A stretch of DNA of 64,000 nucleotides from Dendrocalamus latiflorus. Lineage: Eukaryota; Streptophyta; Magnoliopsida; Poales; Poaceae. The notes beneath the pieces were generated by a model that saw only the letters and a list, made by a program, of their open reading frames with translations, had not been told where the DNA came from and ran no database searches. The first letter of the stretch is position 1, and the number at the start of each line of letters is the position of its first letter. The stretch lies in assembly GCA_017311315.1 (NCBI GenBank), contig CM029664.1, forward strand, positions 45,786,510-45,850,509, given 5' to 3'. Below, in pieces: positions 1-12,393 of the stretch. The position numbers were made by a program, and so were the translations under genes.

Positions 1-600
1 ATATGTACAATATCGTTTCTACTATTGAAATCTGCTCATTTTGTTTTTGCCATCCTCCCGTTAGTTCGTATTTCATTTTTGCCACTCTATCCAATTTTCC
101 GTCAAGTCAACAAGTTTGATCATTAAGAAATATGCAAAAAAATATCAGAAAAAGAAAAAATCAAAAATATTAAACACATCAGAAGATACAAAAAAAATTT
201 AAGGGACCACTTTTAAACAATTTTTTAAAAAAATCACAAAAGTTTTACATGAAGAAAATTTAGCTATGCTCCATAAAAGTTGAGGAAGGTTAACATGTTT
301 TCCTCCATGTAAATTTTTTGAGAAAATTTCCTATTGTAAATTAAAAACAAAATTGTCACAAAATTGTCCAAAGTTATTCTTAAACTTTTCTATATTTTTT
401 TGATATTCTTCTTGAATTTTTTCCTTTTTCTATGATCTTCTATTATTTATTTATTTATATATTTTTTTAATGGTCAAACCTGTTGACTCGATGAAAGAGT
501 GGCCAGAGTGGCAAAAATGAAATACGCACTGACAAAAGGATGATAAAAACAAAGTGGGTAGATTTGTTTAATGGTAGAAACAATATTGCATATATTTTGA
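1..600. repeat. Foldback (long inverted repeat) element, cut by window start
   Basis: The first ~130 bases and the reverse complement of about 470-600 are clearly similar: both arms carry TTTTTGCCA-like and CGTATTTCATTTTTGCCACTC stretches, then GTCAA-rich sequence ending in TTGATCATTA or TTGACCATTA. The middle is AT-rich and itself partly inverted. This is the structure of a foldback MITE. The left end lies outside the window, so no target duplication can be checked and the family is not assigned. Confidence 0.6.
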
Positions 601-1494
601 GTGGGAGAACAAAAATTTCCCTTTTTTGACTGCTAGGTAGAGGCCGGTTTCCAACACCCATAAGAGAGGTGGGTGGGTTTGAACACGAATCTTATGGTAC
701 TACACTGACCAATTGTCCCCATCTTCTAAAAAAGAAAGTATTTTCCCTATATTTTGAAATGCAGTGATTTTACAGTATTCCTGTTTGAAATACGAGGATT
801 CATAGAATTTATGTGGGAATTATATTTTTTATAGAATTTTGTGACATGCGTCTTGCACACAAAACAAAACCCAACCCAAACAGGTAGGGGTGACAAAAAA
901 AAACTCTTTAGTGGGGCTCGTTGGCTCGGTTTAAAATCACTTCAGTTATACTCATTAATTGGTTAAACATTGAAATGAATTGATTTCAAATGAATTTGAA
1001 TTTTACTCTAGCTTGACTCGGCTCGTTAGCCCGTTTCTAAAATACTTTCAAATTATACGTAAAATAATATTAAATTAAATTATGTTAATTTTAGAAGAAA
1101 AAAAAGTCGATAAGAGGAATATCCACCCAGAAAACACGGGCGGCAGACACAAACCACACAATCACACAACGGGCCAGCATGTGCGTGCAAACGAGTGAGT
1201 AAGGTGGACTCTTTGATCGGAACGAACACGGCACGGTGCACTCTGTGCCGGTGGCCTGACTCGCGCCGGGCTCCGGACGAGCGATCTCACGGGTGGTAAG
1301 TGGCCCAGGAGCCGGCCCACAACATCTCGGCCGCGTCACGCCCCGCACCTGGCTGGCCGAAACCGGATCCCTACTCCCCCAAACTGCCCCTGAAATGGCC
1401 CAACCGGACGGCCGGAGAGCACCCACGAAGTCTTTGCTTGCCCCGGTAGGCTGAGGCCACAACGAAGTCACGGTTTTGTTCGGTCTCAATATCC
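601..1494. other. Intergenic, no gene seen
   Basis: AT-rich sequence followed by a GC-richer stretch (about 1,200-1,450). At about 883 there is TAGGGGTGACAAA followed by CTCGTTGGCTCGG, which resembles one end of the hAT family seen complete at 59 kb, but no partner end or target duplication was found. The open frame at 1091-1504 on the minus strand has no recognisable domain and is treated as chance. Confidence 0.4.
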
Positions 1495-2430
1495 ACACAC
1501 ACATATCACACTATTATCTATCAATAAATATAAATCAGATCATCCACAATCTCAATATCCACTCTTTCCAAAAAATTAACCTCGGACTACTCAGAAAGAC
1601 TAGTTAGACCGATGCCTAGGCCGATCAGACTGCTATCCCAACAGGCACGAGTACTCGAGGTACTCGAAAATTATAAGAATTAAAGCACTCGAAGTATATG
1701 AGTACTGACCATGAAGTCTACGCAACCGATTGCAAAGCTTACGACAACAGATCGCTAAGTTTATGACTACTGATATCAACCAAGCACTATAGCTCCGAGT
1801 ATCGACTGCTAAGCTACGACCACCCACCACCGAGTACTGACCAGGTACTATAGTTACGACTATCGATAGGACATTGTAGCTATGACCACCGACCGGTTGT
1901 TATAGCAGACGAACTTATGACCTCCGACTGGTCCACTGTAGCTAAAACTGGTTCACTGTTGCTTACGACTAGTTCGCTGTAGCTTACCAACATCTACCAG
2001 GCATGATTGTTCTGCTGTGGTCGACCTGCCGTTTGGACCGCCCAATACAAGGCCAGTCGAACTACCGACCACCGACCGTAGTCGAAGCCTACCGATCACC
2101 AACCGTGATCGACCGAAACTTTCGTAAACACAAATTTCAATACAACCTAAAAGTTAATTATTTATCATCACTATATTCACGACCACCATATGGTGTAGTA
2201 GTTGTGGGCGGCACCGCTGCACACTCTGGTGCTAGCAACCACCCGTGCGAGCGATTTTGGACAGTGGCAGCACACACACCTGTAGGTAGTGATTGAAACA
2301 GTAGGGAACTTATTAGTTCCCGTGGGTTCTTTGTGCTCACCCAAGGGAAAGGTAATATCCTACGGATTTGATTTTCAACGGCGCTAAGGGAAGTTATACA
2401 CCCTAGGGACATCGGTGAATTCTAGTAGTT
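1495..2430. mobile_element. CACTA-type element, copy A (5' truncated)
   Basis: This segment matches the right-hand third of the complete copies at 3652-7172 and 8296-11320, starting abruptly near 1495. It contains the same dense subterminal motifs (ACTATAGTTACGACTATCGA, TGGTTCACTGTTGCTTACGA and variants). It ends in TTCTAGTAGTT, one base different from the TTCTAGTAGTG end of the other copies. No transposase frame is present. Confidence 0.65.
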
Positions 2431-3651
2431 TGATCTTTCGGTTCTACATCTTCTTTGCACAAACCCATGATAACGAAACCATAAGCATTGGCAGCTCCAT
2501 CTCCAGACTCCAATGGTCAGGATGACAGGCGAACCACAAGCTGCAACCAGCAGGCGCCAACCGCGCGCAACACGACATTTCTCCTCTTCTTAATCTTCTT
2601 CCTCTTCTTGTGTAGAATCGTTTCATCAATAATTGAGTGCTACTACAGACACATCGGCCTTCAGTCCAGGAACCCAATGGTACACACAGACAGTACACCG
2701 CATTGGATGGAGTTTCCAGAATTCAAGCTAGTAGGAACGGCACACGGCACACCGATCGGCGGGTATCGCGAATCCCGTGGGTCGTACGTGGTGGAACTAA
2801 ACTAACGATTCGTAAGGGCATCTGTAGTGTATGAAAAGAGGAGGTCTTAAGTCACCTTAAGGTCAACCTTATACATTACAGGGGTGACCTTAAGCAGACC
2901 CTAAGCAAAAAAAGCTCAAGGCTGATCCTCAAGCTAAAGACCTGTCCATCAGGAAAGTCCACACTCTGCACGCCAGTCAGCGGTCAGCGGTGGCGGGCCA
3001 CACTCTGCACCCCAGTCAGCGGTGGCGGGTCGGTCCAACACGTCTACTAGCCTTCCGGTGAAGTTTCCCACCGCTTGACGGATTACGGTCTGGATCACAC
3101 GTGCGACTCACCAGCAGCTCAGATACATCAGATGCATGTCGCTTTAGTTTTGAGGGTTCAATGCGCTACACAAAGTGTTAGCGCTAATCATCACCTGTTA
3201 CGCTCGGACTTTTGCGTTCGACGTTCTGGATCCTGAGCCACTGCGGTCAAACGTGCATCGTATCTTTATTCTGTCTTACGTTGCTGTCTTAATTTTGCTT
3301 TTTCCATCTTTGAAGCATGACCGGCTAGAAGCCGAACATGACGTATAACAATCTCTGTAAATGCTTTTTTAGCTTTTTAAGTTGTTTTTTGGTTTTGATA
3401 TATTTCAATAATTACTATTTATTAGATTAATAAATCGTAGTCCATAAGAATCCAAGACGTTGTACATGGCCTTATGCTGTACGTTCCCAAGATGATTCCA
3501 ACATTTCTTGTTTTTGCTGGTTTGTCAGATCATGAGAAGCCTCAGTTCTTCTGTTTTGCGCTTTGTCTTGCACTGAGCCGCTCCATTATTAATTGTCCAG
3601 TGTTCATCTGACCATGATGGTCATATGCTCAAATGTGTGTACATTCAATCT
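2431..3651. repeat. Segment X, copy A, between CACTA copies
   Basis: About 1.2 kb repeated at 7173-8295 and partly at 11321-12180. It lies between the CACTA-type right end (2430) and the next left end (3652), so it is either the DNA originally flanking the element or part of a larger compound unit. It has short open frames of up to about 105 codons, conserved between copies only because the DNA is duplicated. I see no recognisable protein in it. Confidence 0.6.
2816..2953. mobile_element. Truncated Tourist-like MITE fragment in segment X copy A
   Basis: Copy A reads CGTAAGGGCATCTGTAGTG and runs about 138 bases before rejoining the sequence that copy B shows directly at about 7556. The start GGGCATCTGTAGTG next to TAA and the inner sequence (ACCTTAAGGTCA...CATTACAGGGGTGACCTTAAG) match the complete MITE at 52102-52375. 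The right end of that MITE is missing here. Confidence 0.6.
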
Positions 3652-5809
3652 CACTACTAGAAATCATAAGTTCCCCTAGTGCCATAAACACTAGGGGACA
3701 TGAAAAACCCATAGGGATATTGTTTCCCTAGTGCCAAGCCAACGCTAGGGAACGGCACCTAGGTAAAGTCTGGTGGGGAAAGAATAGTTTCCTGGGGTTT
3801 TCTTCTCAAACCCCAGGGAGAGGATAGTTTCCCTGGGTTTTCAGGTAACTTTGTACATGTGGCACCAAAGCTAGTGTGTAAAGTGTATTTCCCTATGTTA
3901 CTTTTCACCTCCAGTGAAAACTTTTGATTGTACAAGATTAGAAAAACCTAGGTTATTATTTCATTACTGTGGAATTTTCTCTATTCTATTTTCCTTCTTA
4001 ATTTCATTTATATTTGTATCAATTGTCAGTTCATAGCAAAGAAATCTCATACAAAGAGACAGATACGAAACAAGTGAATACTATTATCATTAAGGTACAC
4101 AAATACACTTGTTGCTTGGTAATACATATGTATTATTTACACATCAAAGCAACATGCCGGATTTGTCTCCCAACACACACAATGCCCACTGACATAGAAC
4201 AAATCTTCTCTGAAAGACATCGAACAATTGCACAAGGTAGAATCACTCAAGCCGAATGCATCTTGTAGCTTGATCTGTAGTGGCTGGCTTGACCTGCCTC
4301 TTGATGCACATGGTGAATCATGGTTGCGATGCTGGATTAAGCAGCAACGCCAAAAGGTTCTCTTTCATGCCAGATCTACACGCAAGAACTAAAACAAACC
4401 AATAACCGAATCCATTTGGATACGAATACAAGGGCTCCACAGCGAGGATTACAGTGATGGAGCACGCACTTGGATATAGAGGCACCAGAACTTTTCCTTT
4501 CAAGCCGTTGCGCCCAGTGGCGGCGGAGTCAGAGGAGGCCCCGCGCTCGTGGTCACCTGCAGCCATGGAGCGCGACCTTGGTGCTTCAACTCCGATGACC
4601 GATGACGGTTGGGTTGGTTGTTGTAGAATCGAATACTACAATCAAAGGGGGTGAATAATTGTCTTCGTTTTTTGAAATCTCTTAGTGCTCGGTGAAGATT
4701 TTAACCGCTCGATACTCAACTGCTCTATCGATTGCTCAGTGTTCGACCGCTCGCTCGACTACTCACTCGACCCCTTTGTACGTAGTCTCAATACCGATGC
4801 TGGTGGCGACGATCAAGTGAAAGACTAGGCGAGCGATCAAGTTGACGGAGGAACTCTATGCACCACGCACTACGTACTCGTAATGAGAATGAGTCAAAGA
4901 TGATGCCTAGAAAACAACGCTGCCAGTGCCGGCGAACTTTTCAGGAATAGGTTTGATCTTTTGTTTCTAAAACATATTCTGTGGATACAAAGTGCCCTGC
5001 CGGCGCAGCTCAAACCCTAACACAAAAGCTTTCTCTCCAAAGCCGTCTCAAATCCTCAAAAACCTTACGTTAACCCTTAGCTTCTCCCTATGTTTATATG
5101 CTAACGCCCCAAACCGTGTCTTCATTAAACACAGACAGTAAAATCTATCCATTTCAAATATCAAGGGACCAGAAACCCTTTCAAACATAGGTTTTCTATA
5201 ATCTCTAAATCTTCTCAGGTATGGACTCCTTCCATAACTCTTTCAACTCAGCACATGTCAAAGCCTCCGGGACTGCACCTCCCGTAGCTTCTCCACGCTC
5301 ATCCTCACATGTTGAAATCTCTAGGACTACACCTTTTGTAGCTTCTCCACGCTCATCATCACATGTTGAAGTCTCTAGGACTACACCTTCTGTAGCTTCT
5401 CCACACATTATATACCTTTGATCTCCACGTGCTCCAGTGTGAGCTCGACCACTTCGTGACATTCTCGACCATGACCGTCTCTACGCTTAACTTGCATATG
5501 CAAAGACCAAATAACTTTTCAGCACAAGTTCTTCCTAACTTGACCAATGTCAATCCACATATGCATATCACACCATTATCTATCAATAAGCACGAACCAG
5601 ATCATCCACGATCTCAATATCCATCCTTTCCAAAAACTAATCTCAGACTATTCAGAAAGACTAGTCAGACCGATGCCCAGGCCGGTCAGACTGCTGCCCC
5701 AACAGGCACAAGTACTCGAAGATTATAAGAATTAAAGCACTCGAAGCCTATGAGTACTGACTGTGAAGTCTACGTCAACCGATTGCAAAGCTTACGACAA
5801 CAGATCGCT

Positions 5810-6800
5810 AAGATTACGACTACCGATATCGACCAAGCACTATAGCTCTGAGTATCGACTGCAAAGCTACGACCATCCACCACTGAGTACCGACCAGGTA
5901 CTATAGTTACGACTATCAATAGGACATTGTAGCTATGACCACCGACTAGTTGTTATAGCAGATGAACTTATGACCTCCGATTGGTCCACTATAGCTAAAA
6001 CTGGTTCACTGTTGCTTACGACTGGTTCGCTGTAGCTTACCAACATCTACCAAGCATGGTCATTCAGCCGTGGTCGACCTGCCGATTGGACCACCCAACA
6101 TAAGGTCAATTGGACCACCGACTGTAGTCGAAGCCTGCTGATCGTCAACCGTGGTTGATCGAAACTTTCACAAACGTAAATTTCAATGCAACCTAAAAAT
6201 CAACTATTCATCATCACTGTATTTACGACCACCATATGGTCTAACAGTTGTGGGTGACATCACCGCACACTCCTGTGCTAGCAACCAACAGGCACTGTAT
6301 TTATGACCTAAAAATTTGGACTACTGATATCGACCAAGCACTATAGCTCCGAGTATCGACTGCCAAGCTATGACCACCCACCACCGAGTACTGACCAGGT
6401 ACTATAGTTACGACTATCGATAGGACATTGTAACTATGACCACCGACCGGTTGTGGTAGCAGACAAGCTTATGACCTTCGACCGGTCCACTGTAGTTAAA
6501 ACTGGTTCACTGTTGCTTACGACTGGTTCGCTGTAGCTTACCAACATCTACTAGGCATGGTCGTTCAGCCGTGATCATTCTGCCATGGTCGACATGCCGT
6601 GGTCGACTTGTCGATCGAATCACCGACCACCGACTGTAGTTGAAGCCTGCCGATCGTCAACCGTGGTTGATCGAACCTTTCACAAACATAAATTTCAATG
6701 CAACCTAAAAATCAATTATTCATCATCACTGTATTTACGACCACCATATGGTCTAACAGTTGTGGATGGCGTCACCGCATACTCAACCACCTGTGCGACC
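5810..6800. repeat. Tandem duplication of the subterminal region inside CACTA copy B
   Basis: The run starting near ACTACCGATATCGACCAAGC (about 5,820) and ending in the CACCGCACACTC stretch (about 6,270) is repeated from about 6,322 to 6,785. Copies A and C have the segment once, so the duplication arose only in copy B. Confidence 0.65.
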
Positions 6801-6850
6801 GATTTTGGACAGTGGCAGCACACACACCTGTAGGTAGTGATTGAAACAGT

Positions 6851-7039
6851 CAGTGGCGAAGCTAGAGCAAATGGGTGGGGGGTGCACAGTGGGCTTGTTG
6901 GGCTGCCGGCCTGATAGGGGGTGCCTCGTCTTGGGCCATGCGGGGTGCCTATAGGGCCGAATTTTTCCAATCCTTAAGAAATTCTGGAAGTGAGGGGGGT
7001 GCCTGGGCACCCACGGGCCTCTATTGGGCTTCGCCCCTG
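6851..7039. mobile_element. hAT-type MITE with 8-bp target duplication
   Basis: 189 bp. Ends are CAGTGGCGAAGC and GCTTCGCCCCTG, a 12-bp inverted repeat with one mismatch. It is flanked on both sides by GAAACAGT (6843-6850 and 7040-7047). The two paralogous sites in copies A (about 2,294) and C (about 11,187) show a single GAAACAGT and no insert, so the duplication is directly verified inside this window. An 8-bp duplication is the hallmark of the hAT superfamily. It has no coding capacity. Confidence 0.9.
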
Positions 7040-7172
7040 GAAACAGTAGGGAACTTATTAGTTCCCGTGGGTTCTTTGTGCTCACCCAAGTGAAAGGTAA
7101 TATCCTACGGATTTGATTTTCAACGCTAAGGGAGGATATACACCCTAGGGACATCGGTGAATTCTAGTAGTG

Positions 7173-8295
7173 AGATCTTTCGGTTCTGCATCTTCTTTGC
7201 ACAAACCCATGATAACGAAACCATAAACATTGACAGCTCCATCTCCAGACTCCAATGGTCAGGATGACAGGCGAACCACAAGCTGCAACCAGCAGGCGCC
7301 AACCGTGCGCAACGGCGACATTTCTCCTCTTCTTAGTCTTCTTCCTCTTGTGTAGAATCGTTTCATCAATAATTGAGTGCTACTACAGACACATCGGCCT
7401 TCAGTCCAGGAACTCAATGGTACACACAGACAGAACACCGCATTGGATGGAGTTTCCAGAATTCAAGCTAGTAGGAACGGCACACGGCACACCGATCGGC
7501 GGGTATCGCGAATCCCGTGGGTCGTACGTGGTGGAACTAAACTAACGATTCGTAAGGGAAGTCCACACTCTGCACGCCAGTCAGCGGTCAGCGGTGGCGG
7601 GCCACACTCTGCACCCCAGTCAGCGGTGGTGGGCCACACTCTGCACCCCAGTCAGCGGTCAGCGGTAGCGGGCCGGTCCAACACGTCTACTAGCCTTCCG
7701 GTGAAGTTCCTCACCGCTTGACGGATTACGGTCTGGATCACACGTGCGACTCACCAGTAGCTCAGATACATCAGATGCATATCGCTTTAGTTTTGAGGGT
7801 TCAGTGCGCTACACAAAGTGTTAGCGCTAATCATCACCTGTTACGCTTGGACTTTTGCGTTCGACGTTCTGGATCCTGAGCCACTGCGGTCAAACGTGCA
7901 TCGTATATTTATTCTATCTTTACGTTGCTGTCTTAATTTTGCTTTTTCCATCTTTGAAGCATGACCGGCTAGAAGCCGAACATGACGTATAACAATCTCT
8001 GTAAATGCTTTTTTAGCTTTTTAAGTTGATTTTTGGTTTTGATATATTTCAATAATTACTATTTATTAGATTAATAAATCGTAGTCCATAAGAATCCAAG
8101 ACGTTGTACATGGTCTTATGCTGTACGTTCCCAAGATGATTCCAACATTTCTTGTTTTTGCTGGTTTGTCAGATCATGAGAAGCCTCAGTTCTTCTGTTT
8201 TGCGCTTTGTCTTGCACTGAGCCACTCCATTATTAATTGTCCAGTGTTCATCTGACCATGATGGTCATATGCTCAAATGTGTATTCATTCAATCT
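7173..8295. repeat. Segment X, copy B
   Basis: Second copy of the 1.1-1.2 kb segment that separates CACTA-type copies, highly similar to 2431-3651 but lacking the MITE fragment and with an extra short repeat (CACACTCTGCACCCCAGTCAG units, about 7,560-7,670). No gene is recognised. Confidence 0.6.
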
Positions 8296-11200
8296 CACTA
8301 CTAGAAATCATAAGTTTTCCTAGTGCCATAAACACTAGGGGACATGAAAAAACCATAGGGATATTGTTTCCCTAGTGCCAAGCCAACCCTAGGGAACGGC
8401 ACCTAGGTACAGTCTGGTGGGGAAAGAATAGTTTCCCTGGGGTTTTCTTCTCAAACCCCAGGGAGAGGATAGTTTCCCTGGGTTTTCAGGTAACTTTGTA
8501 CATGTGGCACCAAAGCTAGTGTGTAGAATGTATTTCCCTATGTTACTTTTCACCTCCAGTGAAAGCTTTTGATTGTACAAGATTAGAAAAACCTAGGTTA
8601 TTATTTCATTACTGTGGAATTTTCTCTATTCTATTTTCCTTCTTAATTTCATTTATATTTGTATCAATTGTCAGTTCATAGCAAAGAAATCTCATACAAA
8701 GAGACAGATACGAAACAAGTGAATACTATTATCATTAAGGTACACAAATACACTTGTTGCTTGGTAATACATATGTACTATTTGCACATCAAAGCAACAT
8801 GCCGGATTTGTCTCCCAACACACACAATGCCCACTGACATGGCCTGTTCTTTTGAGCTTTTGAAATCGGCTTTTGACTTCTGTTACAGTACCTAACTTTC
8901 AAACAGAGTATTTTCTTAAGACAGGGTCTACAAGTTAAACGATCTACAAGTTAAAAGCCTAACGTATGTACCAGCCAAAATCGCAAGTGAGTATCTGTCT
9001 CTCTGTAATCTGTACCGTAAACAGCCAAAATTCAAAAATTTCAGTCAAAAGCCAAAAACCGTAGCCGAAAAGAACAGGCCATAGAACAAATCTTCTGTGA
9101 AAGACATCGAACAATTGCACAAGGTAGAATCACTCAAGCCGAATGCATCTTGTAGCTTAATCTATAGTGGCTGGCTTGACCTGCCTCTTGATGCACATGG
9201 TGAATCATGGTTGCGATGCTGGATTAAGCAGCAACGCCAAAAGGTTCTCTTTCATGCCAGATCTACACGCAAGAACTAAAACAAACCAATAACCGAATCC
9301 ATTTGGATACGAATACAAGGGCTCCACAGCGAGGATTACAGTGATGGAGCACGCACTTGGATCTAGAGGCACCAGAACTTTTCCTTTCAAGCCGTTGCGC
9401 CCAATGGCGGCGGAGTCAGAGGAGGCCCCGTGCTCGTGGTCACCTGCAGCCATGGAGCGCGACCTTGGTGCTTCAACTCCGATGACTGACAACGGTTGGG
9501 TTGGTTGTTGTAGAATCGAATACTACAATCAGAGGGGGTGAATGATTGTCTCCGTTTTTTGAAATCTCTTAGTGCTCGGTGAAGATTTTGATCGCTCGGT
9601 ACTCAACCGCTCTATCGATCGCTCAGTGTTCGACCGCTCGCTCAACTGCTCACTCGACCCCTTTGTACGTCGTCTCAATACCGATGCTAGTGGCGACGAT
9701 CAAGTGAAAGACTAGGCGAGCGATCAAGTTGACGGAGGAACTCTATGCGCCACGCACTACATACTCGTAATGAGAATGAGTCAAAGACGATGCCTAGAAA
9801 ACAACGCTGCCAGTGCTAGCGAACTTTTCAGGAATAGGTCTCATCTTTTATTTCTAAAACATATTCTGTGAATACAAAGTGCCCTCCCGACGCATCTCAA
9901 ACCTTAACACAAAAGCTTTCTCTCCAAAGCCATCTCAAATCCTCAAAAACCTTACGTTAACCCTTAGCTTCTCCCTATGTTTATATGCTAACGCCCCAAA
10001 CCGTGTCTTCATCAAACACAGACAGTAAAATCTATCCATTTCGAATATCAAGGGACCAGAAACCCTTTCAAACATGGGTTTTCTATAATCTCTAAGTCCT
10101 CTTAGGTATGGACTCCTTCCATAACTCTTTCAACTCAGTTCATGTCAAAGCCTCCGGGACTGCACCTCCCGTAGCTTCTCCACGCTCATCCTCACATGTT
10201 GAAGTCTCTAGGACTACACCTTCCGTAGCTTCTCTACACATTATATACCTTTGATCTCCACGTGCTCCAGCGCGAGCTCGACCACTTCGTGACATCCTTG
10301 ACAATGACCATCTCTACGCTTAACTTGCGTATGCAAAGACCAAATAACTTTTTCAGCACAAGTTCTTCCCAACTTGACCAATATCAGTCCACACATGCAT
10401 ATCACACCATTATCTATCAATAAGCACGAACCAGATCATCCACGATCTCAATATCCACCCTTTCCAAAAACTAATCTCAGACTATTCAGAAAGACTAGTC
10501 AGACCGATGCCCAGGCCGGTCAGACTGTTGTCCCAACAGGCACGAGTACTCGAGGTACTCAAAGATTATAAGAATTAAAGCATTCGAAGCCTACGAGTAC
10601 TGACTATGAAGTCTACGGCAACCGATTGCAAAGCTTACGACAACAGATCGCTAAGTTTACGACTACCGATATCGACCAAGCACTATAGCTCTAAGTATCA
10701 ACTGCAAAGTTACGACCACCCACCACTGAGTACCGACCAGGTACTATAGTTACTACTATCAATAGGCATTGTAGCTATGACCACCAACCGGTTGTGGTAG
10801 CATACAATCTTATGACCTTCGACCGGTCCATTGTAGCTAAAACTGGTTCACTGTTGCTTACGACTGGTTCGTTGTAGCTTACCAACATCTACTAGGCATG
10901 GTCGTTCAGCCGTGGTCGATATGCCGATTGGACCACCCAACAAAAGGTCAATCGGATCACTGACCACTGACCGTAGTTGAAGCCTGCCGATTGCTAACCG
11001 TGGTCGACCGAAACTTTTACAAACGTAAATTTCAATGTAACCTAAAAGTTAATTATTTATCATCATTGTATTTACGGCACCCACATGGTTTAACAGTTGT
11101 GGGCGGCGTCACCGCACACTCCTGTGCTAGCAACCACCCGTGCGACCGATTTTGGACAGTGGCAGCACACACCTGTAGTAAGTGATTGAAACAGTAGGGA

Positions 11201-11320
11201 ACTTATTAGTTCTCATGGGTTCTTTGTGCTCACCCAAGGGAAAGGTAATATCCTACGGATTTGATTTTCAACGCTAAGGGAGATTATACACCCTAGGGAC
11301 ATCGGTGAATTCTAGTAGTG
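8296..11320. mobile_element. CACTA-type non-autonomous element, copy C
   Basis: It starts CACTACTAGAAATC and ends TTCTAGTAGTG, and is nearly identical along most of its length to copy B. It lacks B's internal duplication and hAT MITE but carries its own 240-bp MITE at 8841-9080. No transposase frame is present. Confidence 0.75.
8841..9080. mobile_element. Small terminal-inverted-repeat MITE inside CACTA copy C
   Basis: 240 bp starting GGCCTGTTCTTTT and ending AAAAGAACAGGCC, a perfect 13-bp inverted repeat with weaker similarity continuing inward (GGCTTTTGACT and AGTCAAAAGCC). Copy B at about 4,190 has the uninterrupted site GACATAGAAC, so this is a real insertion. The duplication is short (AT or CAT), which favours a PIF/Harbinger or Tc1-like origin over hAT or Mutator. 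Confidence 0.8.
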
Positions 11321-12180
11321 AGATCTTTCTGTTCTACATCTTCTTCGCACAAACCCACGATAACGAAACCATAAGGATTGGCAGCTCTGTCTCCAGACTC
11401 CAATGGTCAGGATGACAGGCGAACCACAAGTTGCAACCAGCAGGCACCAACCGCGCGCAACGGCGACATTTTTCTTCTTCTTAATCTTCTTCCTCTTCTT
11501 GTGTAGAATCGTTTCATCAATAATTGAGTGCTACTACAGGCACATCGGCCTTCAGTCCAGGAACTCAATGGTACATACGGACAGTACACCGCATTGGATG
11601 GAGTTTCCAGAATTCAAGCTAGTAGGAACGGCACACGGCACACCGGTCGGCGGGTATCGCGAATGCCGTGGGTCGTACGTGGTGGAACTAACGACCACAC
11701 TCTGCACCCCAGTCAGCGGTCAGCGGTAGCGGGCCGGTCCAACACGTCTACTAGTCTTCCGGTGAAGTTTCTCACCGCTTGACGGATTACGGTCTGGATC
11801 ACACGCGCGCCTCACCAGCAGCTCAGATACATCAGATGCATGTCGCTTTAGTTTTGAGGGTTCAATCGGCTACACAAAATGTAAGCGTTAATCACCTATT
11901 GTCACCTGTTACGCTCGGACTTTTGCGTTCGACGTTCTGGATCCTGAGCCACTGCCGTCAAACGTGCATCGTATCTTTATTCTATCTTTACGTTGCTGTC
12001 TTAATTTTGCTTTTCCATCTTTGAAGCATGACCGGCTAGAAGCCGAGCATGACGTATAACAATCTCTGTAAATGTTTTTTTTAGCTTTTTAAGTTGATTT
12101 TTGGTTTTGATATATTTTAATAACTACTATTTATTGATTAATAAGTCATAGCCCATAAGCCCATAAGAATCCAAGACTTT
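11321..12180. repeat. Segment X, copy C (partial)
   Basis: Third copy of segment X, colinear with copies A and B until about 12,175, where it diverges. It is followed by an internal tandem repeat (12091-12393). Confidence 0.55.
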
Positions 12181-12393
12181 TTCTATTTGACCGGCTTGAA
12201 CACCCAAAAAACAATAGTCACTGACACGTGAGCCTTGTGGGCTGTGGTACATTTTTAAGTTGAGTTTTGGTTTTGATATATTTCAATAATTACTATTTAT
12301 TAGATTAATAACTCGTAGCCCATAAGAATCTAATTTCTATTTGACCGGCATGAACACCCAAAAAGCAACAGCCACTGGCCTTGTGGGCTGTGG
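12091..12393. repeat. Two-unit tandem repeat of about 140-160 bp
   Basis: Unit 1 (12091-12250) and unit 2 (12257-12393) both run from AAGTTGA(T/G)TTTTGGTTTTGA through a TTTGACCGGC(T/A)TGAACACCC motif to CTTGTGGGCTGTGG. This marks where copy C of segment X departs from copies A and B. Confidence 0.65.

Larger units (their letters stand above)
3652..7172. mobile_element. CACTA-type non-autonomous element, copy B
   Basis: It begins CACTACTAGAAATC and ends AATTCTAGTAGTG, the terminal inverted repeats expected of the CACTA (En/Spm) superfamily. Near the ends lie many short direct and inverted motifs, typical of subterminal binding sites for the transposase. No frame resembling a CACTA transposase or its companion protein is present, so the copy is non-autonomous. 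The bases just outside (TCT left, AGA right) are not a matching 3-bp duplication, which fits an origin by tandem duplication rather than independent insertion. It carries an internal tandem duplication (about 5,810-6,800) and a hAT MITE (6851-7039). Confidence 0.75.

Noticed and set aside
2158..2412. Small conserved open frames repeated in the CACTA-X array (84-137 codons)
   Set aside because: They recur only because the DNA is duplicated. They cross the element end and show no protein-like features.
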